A stretch of DNA of 64,000 bases from contig NZ_SLXD01000004.1 in the NCBI RefSeq assembly GCF_004340905.1, forward strand, positions 62,001-126,000, given 5' to 3'. The notes below the pieces were generated by a model. The model was not told where the DNA came from. It did not search any database and worked only from the letters and a program-made list of their open reading frames with translations. Position numbers and translations under genes: made by a program. Positions 30,251 through 37,938 of the stretch are shown here, one piece after another. This DNA comes from Rubrivivax gelatinosus (GTDB taxonomy: Bacteria; Pseudomonadota; Gammaproteobacteria; Burkholderiales; Burkholderiaceae_C). The first letter of the stretch is position 1; every line of letters starts with the position of its first letter.

Positions 30251-31312
30251 ATGGACAGTACGACTCTCGGCCTCGGCGGCCCGCGCGTCTCGCGCATCTG
30301 CCTGGGCACCATGACCTTCGGCGAACAGGTGGGCGAAGCCGACGCCCACGCCATCCTCGACCGTGCCGTCGAGCTCGGCATCGACTTCCTCGACGCTGCC
30401 GAGATGTACCCGGTGCCCGCGCGCGCCGAGACCCAGGGCGCGACCGAGGCCATCATCGGCCGCTGGCTGGCCGCGCGCCCCGGGCTGCGCGATCGCCTGG
30501 TGATCGCGAGCAAGGTCGCCGGGCCGTCGCGCAACATGCCGTGGATCCGCGGCGGCGCGCCCGACCTGACGCCGGCGGACATCGTCGCCGCCTGCGACGC
30601 CAGCCTGGCGCGGCTGCAGACCGACGTCATCGACCTCTACCAGATCCACTGGCCGAATCGCAACGCGCCGATGTTCGGCGGCCTGTACTTCGACCCCACG
30701 AAGGACCGCGAGCAGACCGGCATCCGCGAGCAGCTCGAAGCGCTCGCCGGCCTGGTGAAGGCGGGCAAGGTGCGCCATGTCGGCCTGTCCAACGAGTCGC
30801 CCTGGGGCCTGCTGGAGTTCGTGCGCCTGGCCGAGCAGCACGGCCTGCCGCGCGTCGTCAGCGTGCAGAACCCGTACGCGCTGGTCAACCGCAGCGTCGA
30901 CAACGGCCTGGACGAGGCGATGTACCGCAGCGGCGTCGGCCTGCTGGCGTATTCGCCGCTGGGTTTCGGCGCGCTGACCGGCAAGTACGACCGCTCGGGC
31001 TTCGAGGATGCGCCCGCGGCCACCGGCCGCCTGGCGCAGTTCGCCAGCATGCGCCTGCAGCGCTGGGCGCGTGACGAGGCGCTGGTGGCGGCGCGCGAAT
31101 ACAACGCGCTGGCCCGTCGCCACGGCCTGACGCCCACGCAGCTCGCGCTGGCCTTCTGCTACCGCAACTGGCGTGTCGCCAGCACCATCATCGGCGTGAC
31201 CAGCATCGCCCAGCTCGAGGAGGACGTCGCCGCCTGGTCGGTCGAGCTGTCGCCCGAGCTGCTGGCCGGGATCGACGCGATCCGCTGGCGCCACCGCGAC
31301 CCCGCCCAGTGA
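30251..31312 (+). CDS. Aldo/keto reductase (Tas-like)
   Basis: A 353-residue NADPH-dependent oxidoreductase with a TIM-barrel fold. The catalytic tetrad is visible: Asp and Tyr in FLDAAEMYPVP, Lys in LVIASKVAG and His in LYQIHWPNR. The cofactor segment near the C-terminus reads STIIGVTSIAQLEEDV. The set of insertions (PARAETQGATEAIIGRW) matches the Tas/YajO-like group. It starts four bases upstream distance of a coupled ybaK gene, with which it is probably co-transcribed. Confidence 0.9.
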   Translation: MDSTTLGLGGPRVSRICLGTMTFGEQVGEADAHAILDRAVELGIDFLDAAEMYPVPARAETQGATEAIIGRWLAARPGLRDRLVIASKVAGPSRNMPWIRGGAPDLTPADIVAACDASLARLQTDVIDLYQIHWPNRNAPMFGGLYFDPTKDREQTGIREQLEALAGLVKAGKVRHVGLSNESPWGLLEFVRLAEQHGLPRVVSVQNPYALVNRSVDNGLDEAMYRSGVGLLAYSPLGFGALTGKYDRSGFEDAPAATGRLAQFASMRLQRWARDEALVAAREYNALARRHGLTPTQLALAFCYRNWRVASTIIGVTSIAQLEEDVAAWSVELSPELLAGIDAIRWRHRDPAQ

Positions 31313-31316
31313 GCCC

Positions 31317-31811
31317 ATGGCCAGGAAGAACGCCCACGTCAGCGAGACCCCGGCGACGCAGTTCCTGCGCCGCGCCGGCATCGAGTTCAGCGAACACGTC
31401 TACGACTACGTCGACCACGGCGGCACCGCCGAGTCCTCGCGCCAGCTCGGCGTGGCCGAGCACGAAGTCGTCAAGACGCTGGTGATGCAGGACGAACACG
31501 CCCAGCCGCTGATCGTGCTGATGCATGGCGACCGCCAGGTCAGCACGAAGAACCTGGCGCGCGAGATCGGCGCCAAGTCGGTCGAGCCCTGCAAGCCCGA
31601 GGTCGCGCAGCGCCACAGCGGCTACCTCGTCGGCGGCACCTCGCCGTTCGGCACGAAGAAGGCGATGCCGGTCTACGTCGAGGCCAGCGTGCTGGAGTTG
31701 CCGCGCATCCTGATCAACGGCGGCCGGCGCGGTTTTCTCGTCGGCATCGACCCGCGTGTGCTGCCAGGCGCCGTGGGCGCCCGGCCGGTGCACTGCGCGC
31801 TCGCCGGCTGA
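31317..31811 (+). CDS. ybaK: Cys-tRNA(Pro) deacylase YbaK/EbsC
   Basis: A 164-residue editing enzyme that hydrolyses Cys mischarged on tRNA(Pro) after ProRS errors. Conserved blocks are KTLVMQDEHAQPLIVLMHGD, the catalytic-lysine region VSTKNLAREIG and the substrate pocket GYLVGGTSPFGTKKAMPVY. The length is typical. It follows the aldo/keto reductase by four bases and ends one base before the convergent regulator gene. Confidence 0.93.
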   Translation: MARKNAHVSETPATQFLRRAGIEFSEHVYDYVDHGGTAESSRQLGVAEHEVVKTLVMQDEHAQPLIVLMHGDRQVSTKNLAREIGAKSVEPCKPEVAQRHSGYLVGGTSPFGTKKAMPVYVEASVLELPRILINGGRRGFLVGIDPRVLPGAVGARPVHCALAG

Positions 31812-32363
31812 TCAGCCGGCCATCGCCGCCGCCAGCGCCTCGGGCGTCAGCGGCTTGATGAGCAGCGGGATGCCTTCGGGCAGCGGCCCGAACCGTTCCA
31901 GCGACGCGCCGGTGTGGCTGGTCGCCAGCACGATGCGCATCTTCTGCGTCGCGGGGTTCTCGCGCAGCTTGCGGATCATCTGCAGGCCGTCGAGCCCGGG
32001 CAGGTCGATGTCGGTGATCAGCCAGTCCGGCACGTCACGGCCGGCGTCCAGCAGCGCGGTGAAACCGTCTGAGAAGACCCGCAGCCGCGCTTCGGGGCGC
32101 AGGTCGGAGAGCTGCGACTCGATGAGAGCCGCGGTCACCGGATCGTCTTCGACCAGCATGATGGACTCGATGCCATCGGCGGCCTCGATGCGCGCGCGCC
32201 GTTCGGCGACCATGCGCTCGACGGCGTCCGCGTCGAGGCGGCGGTGACCGCCCATCGTCTTCCAGGCCGGAAGATGTCCGGCGTCGACCCATTTCTGGAT
32301 CGTCTGCGGCGAAACACCCAGGCGCTCCGCCGCCTGGGCCGTCGTGATCGTTTTTCGTTGCAT
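31812..32363 (-). CDS. Two-domain regulator: excisionase/MerR-like HTH fused to a receiver domain
   Basis: 183 residues. Residues about 5-50 form a helix-turn-helix of the excisionase/MerR-like type (TTAQAAERLGVSPQTIQKWVDAGHLP then GGHRR). Residues about 65-180 form a receiver domain with acidic MLVEDD, phospho-acceptor Asp in LITDIDLPGLDG and Lys in LLIKPLTPE. DNA-binding first and receiver last is the reverse of most response regulators. No kinase gene is adjacent, so its partner is unknown. Confidence 0.85.
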   Translation of the reverse strand: MQRKTITTAQAAERLGVSPQTIQKWVDAGHLPAWKTMGGHRRLDADAVERMVAERRARIEAADGIESIMLVEDDPVTAALIESQLSDLRPEARLRVFSDGFTALLDAGRDVPDWLITDIDLPGLDGLQMIRKLRENPATQKMRIVLATSHTGASLERFGPLPEGIPLLIKPLTPEALAAAMAG

Positions 32364-32626
32364 TCAGGCGCTGCCGGGTTGTCGTCGAAAGGGGCTCCCT
32401 GGGCGGATCCGCCCACTCCGACGTCTCCATCCGGGGCGGCAGTCCCCGGCGCGACGTCATATCTGCGCGAGCCGACACAATCATCTCACGAATGAGCGTT
32501 GTGGCCGCAGGGACGCAGGTGTTCGGACCCTCGCCATCACTGTAGCCGCCCTGAGGGCCAGATGCTGTCACCCGTGCATCGCGGGCGGCCTCGGGACCCT
32601 CGACGGCCCCCTTACACTTGCGCCCC
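32364..32626. other. Divergent intergenic region before plsY
   Basis: 263 bases between the HTH-receiver gene (leftward) and plsY (rightward). It should hold both promoters. I see no RNA gene, repeat or clear hairpin, and no convincing small ORF. Confidence 0.5.
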
Positions 32627-33337
32627 ATGTTCTCGCTTCCTGCGGCGGCCGCGATCCTGGCCGCCTACCTGCTCGGTTCGCTTTCGTTCGCCGTCCTGGT
32701 CAGCCGCACGATGGGGCTGGCCGACCCCCGCAGTTACGGGTCCGGCAACCCCGGCGCCACGAACGTGCTGCGTTCAGGCAACAAGAAGGCGGCGCTGATG
32801 ACGCTGCTCTTCGACGCGCTGAAGGGTTTCGTGCCGGTGCTGGCGGTGCTGCTGTTCGGCGCACGCTGGGGCCTGGACCCGGCCGTCGCGGCCTTCGTCG
32901 GCCTGGCGGCCTTCGTCGGCCATCTGTGGCCGGTGTTCTTCCGCTTCCAGGGGGGCAAGGGCGTGGCCACTGCGGCCGGCGCGCTGCTCGGGCTGAACCC
33001 GGTGCTGGGTGGCTCGGTGCTGGTGATCTGGCTGCTGGTCGCGTTCGCGACGCGCTACTCGTCGCTGGCCTCGATCGCCGCGGCGTTCAGCGCGCCGCTG
33101 GTGCAGGCGCTGGTCTGGGGTGTCGATGCCTCGCTGCTGGCGATCGTCGGCATGAGCCTGCTGCTGGTCTGGCGCCACGAAGGCAACATCCGCAAGCTGC
33201 TCGCCGGCACCGAGTCGAAGATCGGCCAGAAGGCCACCGCGCCGGCCGCGCACGCCAAGGCTTCGGCGCATCCGCCGCGCCACCTCCATCCCCACGCTCC
33301 CAAGACCGGCCATGGCCGGAAAGGACACCGCAAATGA
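32627..33337 (+). CDS. plsY: Glycerol-3-phosphate acyltransferase PlsY
   Basis: A 236-residue inner-membrane enzyme that moves the acyl group from acyl-phosphate to glycerol-3-phosphate, the first step of phospholipid synthesis. Conserved motifs are YGSGNPGATNVLR, GHLWPVFFRFQGGKGVATAAG and the WRHEGNIRKLLAGTE C-terminal site. The last 30 residues are a His/Lys-rich tail longer than in the usual 200-residue enzyme. TTG 32618 is an alternative start. The stop overlaps the RidA-family start (ATGA). Confidence 0.95.
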   Translation: MFSLPAAAAILAAYLLGSLSFAVLVSRTMGLADPRSYGSGNPGATNVLRSGNKKAALMTLLFDALKGFVPVLAVLLFGARWGLDPAVAAFVGLAAFVGHLWPVFFRFQGGKGVATAAGALLGLNPVLGGSVLVIWLLVAFATRYSSLASIAAAFSAPLVQALVWGVDASLLAIVGMSLLLVWRHEGNIRKLLAGTESKIGQKATAPAAHAKASAHPPRHLHPHAPKTGHGRKGHRK

Positions 33338-33678
33338 TCCAGCGCTTCGACGTCGGCACGCGCCTGTCGGAAATGGCCGTGCACAACGGCGTGTGTTACC
33401 TCGCCGGCCAGGTGGCCGCCGACGACACGCAGGACATCGCCGGCCAGACGCGCCAGGTGCTGGCCGCGATCGACGCACTGCTGGCGCGGGCCGGCAGCGA
33501 CAAGTCGCGCCTGCTGATGGTGCAGATCTTCATCGCCGACCTGGCCGAGTTCCCGGCGATGAACGAGGTCTGGGAAGCCTGGCTGCCGGCCGGTGCCGCG
33601 CCCCCGCGCGCCACCGTGCAGGCGGCGCTCGCGCGCCCGGGCTGGAAGGTCGAGATGGTGGTCACGGCCGCGCTCTGA
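33334..33678 (+). CDS. RidA/YjgF-family protein
   Basis: A 114-residue trimeric enamine/imine deaminase-type protein. The core motif IFIADLAEFPAMNEVWEAWLP and PPRATVQAALARPGWKVEMVVTA matches the family, including the arginine that binds the substrate carboxylate in ARPxxxVE-like position. RidA proteins hydrolyse reactive 2-aminoacrylate. It overlaps plsY by four bases, so it is translationally coupled to a lipid gene with no obvious functional link. Confidence 0.88.
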   Translation: MIQRFDVGTRLSEMAVHNGVCYLAGQVAADDTQDIAGQTRQVLAAIDALLARAGSDKSRLLMVQIFIADLAEFPAMNEVWEAWLPAGAAPPRATVQAALARPGWKVEMVVTAAL

Positions 33679-33699
33679 GCACTATGGCCGGGTGCTCAC

Positions 33700-33713
33700 A
33701 TCTGCTTGCAGAT
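33700..33713. repeat. Perfect 14-base palindrome ATCTGC-TT-GCAGAT
   Basis: It lies between the RidA-family stop and the lipoprotein gene. A 6-base stem with a 2-base centre is too tight for a hairpin terminator and lacks a T run, so a protein-binding site is more likely. It may control the lipoprotein gene, 53 bases downstream. Confidence 0.35.
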
Positions 33714-33765
33714 CGCTGAAATCGCACCCGCTTAATCCGCTCGGAGGAGGGCCGTAGATCGGGGC

Positions 33766-34974
33766 ATGAGCCCCGTCAACACTCCTCTTCGTCTCGTCAG
33801 CCTCGCTTGCCTGCTCGCGCTCACCGCCTGTGGCGGCGGCTCCGACGGCGACGAAACGGCCACCGCCGAGCAGGCTACGGCCGCCACCGTTTCCGACGCC
33901 GAACTGGCGCAAGCATCGGCGCTGCTGGACACCAGCTCCGACGCCACCGGCTGGACCGATGCCGAAGGCACTTCCGAGGCCGATTCGGCGGACGAAGAGG
34001 CCACGCTGACGGCCAGCGCCGTCGCGACCGCCTCGCGCACGAGCAAACGCGGCAGCTCGACGACCACCACGACGACGACCACCACCACCGTGGCCGACTC
34101 CGCGCGCATCGCCGCTGCCGCGGCCACGGCGCAGAGCAGCAGCAACGCCTGCTCGAAGGTCCGTCCGTTCTACTGGGAGATCGGCGACTCCGCCGGCAAG
34201 AAGACCAGCGGCTCGGTGGCCAGCGGCAGCACCGCGGCGGTGAAGTCCTCGGCCCCGATCACCATCGCCTCGGCCTCCAAGTGGCTCTATGGCGCCTACG
34301 TCGCGCAGGCCCGCTCGGGCACGCTGAGCGCCACCGACCGCAAGTACCTGGCGATGACCGCCGGCTACGTCTCGCTCAAGAGCTGCAGCGGCCTCGCCAG
34401 CGTCGACGCCTGCCTGGCCTCGGGCAGCAACGGTGTCTACTCGTCGGGCTACGAGGGCGTCTTCAAGTACGACGGCGGCCACATGGAGAAGCACGCCAGC
34501 CTCAACGGGCTGGGCAAGCTGACGACCAAGGCGCTGGCCACCGAAGTGCGCGCCAAGCTCGGCACCGACGTTTCGCTGATGTACTCGCAACCGCTGATGG
34601 CTGGCGGTGCGGTGATCTCGACCGATGCCTACGCGCTGTTCCTGCGCAAGGTCCTCGGCGGCAAGCTGCAGATGAAGTCGCTGCTGGGGACCGGGTCGGT
34701 CTGCACGAATCCCAGCACCTGCATCACCGCCGCCTACGCGCCGCTGCCCTTGAGCGAGAGCTGGCACTACTCGGTGGGCCACTGGGTCGAGGATGACCCC
34801 AAGGTCGGCGACGGCGCGTTCAGCAGCCCGGGGGCCTTCGGCTTCTACCCGTGGATCGACGCCACCAAGACCAGCTACGGCATCGTCGCACGCGTGTCGG
34901 CCAACGGCGCGCTGGGTTCGGTGAACTGCGGCCGGCTGATCCGCTCGGCCTGGGCCACCGGCGTCGCGAAGTAG
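33766..34974 (+). CDS. Secreted lipoprotein with beta-lactamase-like serine hydrolase domain
   Basis: 402 residues. The signal peptide ends in the lipobox LALTACGGGSDG, so the product is a lipoprotein. A low-complexity linker follows, with a run of ten threonines (from ACC/ACG repeats at 34061-34090). From about residue 130 the protein resembles a penicillin-binding/beta-lactamase fold: PITIASASKWLYGAYV contains the S-x-x-K nucleophile motif SASK. Later motifs are less clear. Hydrolysis of an ester or peptide at the cell envelope is inferred. Confidence 0.65.
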   Translation: MSPVNTPLRLVSLACLLALTACGGGSDGDETATAEQATAATVSDAELAQASALLDTSSDATGWTDAEGTSEADSADEEATLTASAVATASRTSKRGSSTTTTTTTTTTVADSARIAAAAATAQSSSNACSKVRPFYWEIGDSAGKKTSGSVASGSTAAVKSSAPITIASASKWLYGAYVAQARSGTLSATDRKYLAMTAGYVSLKSCSGLASVDACLASGSNGVYSSGYEGVFKYDGGHMEKHASLNGLGKLTTKALATEVRAKLGTDVSLMYSQPLMAGGAVISTDAYALFLRKVLGGKLQMKSLLGTGSVCTNPSTCITAAYAPLPLSESWHYSVGHWVEDDPKVGDGAFSSPGAFGFYPWIDATKTSYGIVARVSANGALGSVNCGRLIRSAWATGVAK

Positions 34975-34975
34975 T

Positions 34976-35599
34976 TCAGAGGCCGAGGCGGGAGAGCTCG
35001 CCGCGGCCCTGGCGCACCAGCACCGGGTCCTCGGCGGTCATGTCCAGCACCGTCGTCGGCTCCATCGGGCAGGCGCCGGCGTCGATGATCGCCGGCAGCA
35101 GCTTGCCCAGCCGGTCCTGGATCTCGTCGACGTCGTTCAGCGGCTCGTCGTCGCCCGGCAGGATCAGCGTCGTCGCCAGCAGCGGTTCGCCGTAGGCGGC
35201 CAGCAGGTCCTGCGTGACCTGGTGGTCGGGCACACGCAGGCCGATCGTGCGCCGCGAGGGGTGCGAGACGCGCCGCGGCACTTCCTTCGTGGCGTCGAGG
35301 ATGAAGGTGTAGGGCCCCGGCGTGCCGAGCTTGAGCAGCCGGTACTGGCGGTTGTCGACACGCGCGTAGTTGGCGAGTTCCGACAGGTCGCGGCACAGCA
35401 GCGTCAGCAGGTGCTTGTCGTCGATGCCGCGCAACCGGCGCAGCTGCTCGGCGGCGGCCTTGTCGTCGAGCCGGCAGACCAGCGCGTAGCTCGAGTCGGT
35501 CGGCACCGCGAGCACGTCGCCGCCGCGCAGCAGCTCGGCGGCCTGCTTCAGCAGCCGCGGCTGCGGGTTGTCGGGGTGGACCTCGAAACGCAGCGTCAC
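34976..35599 (-). CDS. yciO: YciO/Sua5/YrdC-family protein (threonylcarbamoyladenylate synthase-like)
   Basis: A 207-residue protein of the YrdC-like fold. The nucleotide/RNA-binding surface is seen in DVLAVPTDSSYALVCRLDDK, RLRGIDDKHLLTLLCRDLSEL and TIGLRVPDH. The KRxxxK...T pattern of true TsaC is altered in the YciO subfamily, to which this belongs by its GTPGPYTFILDATKEVPRR segment. Family members bind double-stranded RNA; tRNA modification is unproved for YciO. The stop lies two bases from the lipoprotein stop. Confidence 0.85.
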   Translation of the reverse strand: MTLRFEVHPDNPQPRLLKQAAELLRGGDVLAVPTDSSYALVCRLDDKAAAEQLRRLRGIDDKHLLTLLCRDLSELANYARVDNRQYRLLKLGTPGPYTFILDATKEVPRRVSHPSRRTIGLRVPDHQVTQDLLAAYGEPLLATTLILPGDDEPLNDVDEIQDRLGKLLPAIIDAGACPMEPTTVLDMTAEDPVLVRQGRGELSRLGL

Positions 35600-35612
35600 C
35601 GCTTCTCCTGCA

Positions 35613-37139
35613 TTACGCGACGACGACCGGGATCTTGCCGATCTTCGCCTGCCACTCCTGCGGCCCGGTCTGGTGGGCGCTGGTGCCGCCGGCGTCCACC
35701 GCCACCGTCACCGGCATGTCGACGACGTCGAACTCGTAGATCGCTTCCATGCCCAGGTCGGCGAAGCCGACGACCTTGGCCGCCTTGATCGCCTTGGAGA
35801 CGAGGTAGGCGGCGCCGCCGACGGCCATCAGGTAGGCGCTCTGGTTGTCCTTGATCGCCTGGATCGCGACCGGGCCGCGTTCGGCCTTGCCGACCATCGC
35901 GATCAGGCCGGTCTTCTCCAGCATCATGCGCGTGAACTTGTCCATGCGCGTGGCCGTCGTCGGGCCGGCCGGGCCGACGACCTCGTCGCGCACCGGGTCG
36001 ACCGGGCCGACGTAGTAGATGACGCGGTTGCTGAAGTCCACCGGCAGCGGCTCGCCGCGTTCGAGCATGTCCTGGATGCGCTTGTGCGCCGCGTCGCGGC
36101 CGGTGAGCATCCTGCCGTTGAGCAGCAGCGTCTGCCCCGGCTTCCAGCTCGCCACTTGCGCCGGCGTCAGCGTGTTCAGGTCGACACGCTCGCTCTTGTT
36201 GTAGTCGGGTGCCCAGTGCACGTCGGGCCACAGGTCCAGGCTCGGCGGCTCGAGGAAGGCCGGACCCGAGCCGTCGAGCACGAAGTGCGCGTGGCGCGTC
36301 GCGGCGCAGTTCGGGATCATCGCGATCGGCTTGCTCGCGGCGTGCGTCGGCCAGGTCTTGATCTTCACGTCGAGCACCGTGGTCAGCCCGCCCAGGCCCT
36401 GCGCGCCGATGCCCAGCGCGTTGACCTTCTCGTAGAGCTCGATGCGCAGTTCTTCCAGCTTGTTCGCCGGGCCGCGCTGCAGCAGCTCGTGCATGTCGAT
36501 GTCGTCCATCAGCGACTCCTTGGCGAGCAGCGCGGCCTTCTCCGCGGTGCCGCCGACGCCGATGCCCAGCATGCCCGGCGGGCACCAGCCGGCGCCCATC
36601 GTCGGCACGGTCTTGAGCACCCAGTCGACGATCGAGTCGCTGGGGTTGAGCATGTAGACCTTGCTCTTGTTCTCGCTGCCGCCGCCCTTGGCGGCCACCG
36701 TCACGTCGACCTTGTCGCCGGGCACGACGTCCATGAAGACGACGGCCGGCGTGTTGTCGCGCGTGTTCCTGCGCTCGAAGATCGGGTCGGCCAGCACCGA
36801 GGCGCGCAGCTTGTTGTCCGGGTGGTTGTAGCCGCGGCGCACGCCTTCGTCGACGGCGTCCTGGATCGAGCCGGTGAAGCCTTCCCACTTCACGTCCATG
36901 CCGATCTTCAGGAACACGTTGACGATGCCGGTGTCCTGGCAGATCGGGCGCTTGCCTTCGGCGCACAGGCGCGAGTTGGTGAGGATCTGGGCGATCGCGT
37001 CCTTGGCCGCCGGGCTCTGCTCGCGCTCGTAGGCGCGGGCGAGGTGGGCGATGAAGTCGGCCGGGTGGTAGTAGCTGATGTACTGCAGCGCGGCGGCGAC
37101 CGACTCGATCAGGTCGGCCTGGCGGATCGTCGTGGTCAT
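35613..37139 (-). CDS. fumA: Fumarate hydratase, class I (single chain, 4Fe-4S)
   Basis: A 508-residue oxygen-sensitive fumarase that interconverts fumarate and malate in the TCA cycle. Cluster-ligand cysteines are expected in PICQDTGIV, GAGWCPPGML and IPNCAATRH. The N-terminal alpha domain and C-terminal beta domain (YYVGPVDPVRDEVVGPAGPTTATRMD) are fused as in FumA/FumB. The downstream gene is YciO-like and the upstream one YqhA-like; all three point left and may be one transcript. Confidence 0.95.
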   Translation of the reverse strand: MTTTIRQADLIESVAAALQYISYYHPADFIAHLARAYEREQSPAAKDAIAQILTNSRLCAEGKRPICQDTGIVNVFLKIGMDVKWEGFTGSIQDAVDEGVRRGYNHPDNKLRASVLADPIFERRNTRDNTPAVVFMDVVPGDKVDVTVAAKGGGSENKSKVYMLNPSDSIVDWVLKTVPTMGAGWCPPGMLGIGVGGTAEKAALLAKESLMDDIDMHELLQRGPANKLEELRIELYEKVNALGIGAQGLGGLTTVLDVKIKTWPTHAASKPIAMIPNCAATRHAHFVLDGSGPAFLEPPSLDLWPDVHWAPDYNKSERVDLNTLTPAQVASWKPGQTLLLNGRMLTGRDAAHKRIQDMLERGEPLPVDFSNRVIYYVGPVDPVRDEVVGPAGPTTATRMDKFTRMMLEKTGLIAMVGKAERGPVAIQAIKDNQSAYLMAVGGAAYLVSKAIKAAKVVGFADLGMEAIYEFDVVDMPVTVAVDAGGTSAHQTGPQEWQAKIGKIPVVVA

Positions 37140-37158
37140 GGGCGGGTAGTCCGGTGGG

Positions 37159-37761
37159 TCAGTCGTTGGCGTGCTGGGCGTGCACCATCACGCGGTCGGC
37201 CAGCGCGATCGCCAGCGCCGAGAACAGGAAGGCGATGTGGATCACCGTCTGCCAGATCAGCACCTTCTCGCTGTAGTTGGCGGCGTTGATGAAGGTCTTC
37301 AGCAGGTGGATCGAGCTGATGCCGATGATCGCCGTGGCGAGCTTGACCTTCAGCACCGAGGCATTGACGTGGCTCAGCCACTCGGGCTGGTCGGGGTGGC
37401 CTTCGAGGCCCAGGCGCGAGACGAAGGTCTCGTAGCCGCCGACGATGACCATGATCAGCAGGTTGCTGATCATCACGACGTCGATCAGCGCCAGCACGAC
37501 CAGCATGATGATCGTCTCGTTGAGCCCGGTGACGGCGGCCTCGCTCTGGTAGCCGACGTTCTTCACCAGCAGTTCGAGCGCGTGCTGGTCGCCGAAGGCC
37601 GCCTCGATGAGGTGGACCAGTTCGACCCAGAAGTTGAAGACGTAGACCGCCTGCGCCAGGATCAGCCCCAGGTACAGCGGTAGCTGCAGCCAGCGGCTGG
37701 CGAAGATCAGCGCAGACAGCGGCCCCAGCTTGGGGGCCGCGCCGGAGAGTTCTGGCTTCAT
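37159..37761 (-). CDS. YqhA/UPF0114 family membrane protein
   Basis: A 200-residue inner-membrane protein with three to four hydrophobic segments. Conserved blocks are FASRWLQLPLYLGLILAQ, ETIIMLVVLALIDVVMISNLLIMVIVGGYE and SVLKVKLATAIIGISSIHLLK, all typical of this widely conserved family of unknown function. It lies 19 bases upstream of the fumarase gene on the same strand. No substrate or partner is known. Confidence 0.88.
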   Translation of the reverse strand: MKPELSGAAPKLGPLSALIFASRWLQLPLYLGLILAQAVYVFNFWVELVHLIEAAFGDQHALELLVKNVGYQSEAAVTGLNETIIMLVVLALIDVVMISNLLIMVIVGGYETFVSRLGLEGHPDQPEWLSHVNASVLKVKLATAIIGISSIHLLKTFINAANYSEKVLIWQTVIHIAFLFSALAIALADRVMVHAQHAND

Positions 37762-37938
37762 GGAGGAGGGGAAGGGCGCGAATGCGCGATGGCGTAAATT
37801 GTAGTTCGCGCCTTGAGCCCGGACAGATCCGGGCCACGGCGCCGGACGGGAGAGTAAGCGGTTCGTAAGAGCCCTTGCCTACCTTCCGAGCCATCGGTCG
37901 ACACCGAACCGAGCCATCAAATCTAGGAGACTGACATC

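Noticed and set aside
27479..31381. A 1300-codon open frame on the minus strand
   Set aside because: It runs antisense to the acyl-CoA synthetase, aldo/keto reductase and ybaK genes, with Arg/Ala/His-rich composition and no family motif; high GC leaves antisense frames open.
34061..34090. Short ACC/ACG repeat considered as a CRISPR or microsatellite locus
   Set aside because: It is in frame within the lipoprotein gene and codes for threonines; no spacers. No CRISPR array was seen anywhere in the window.
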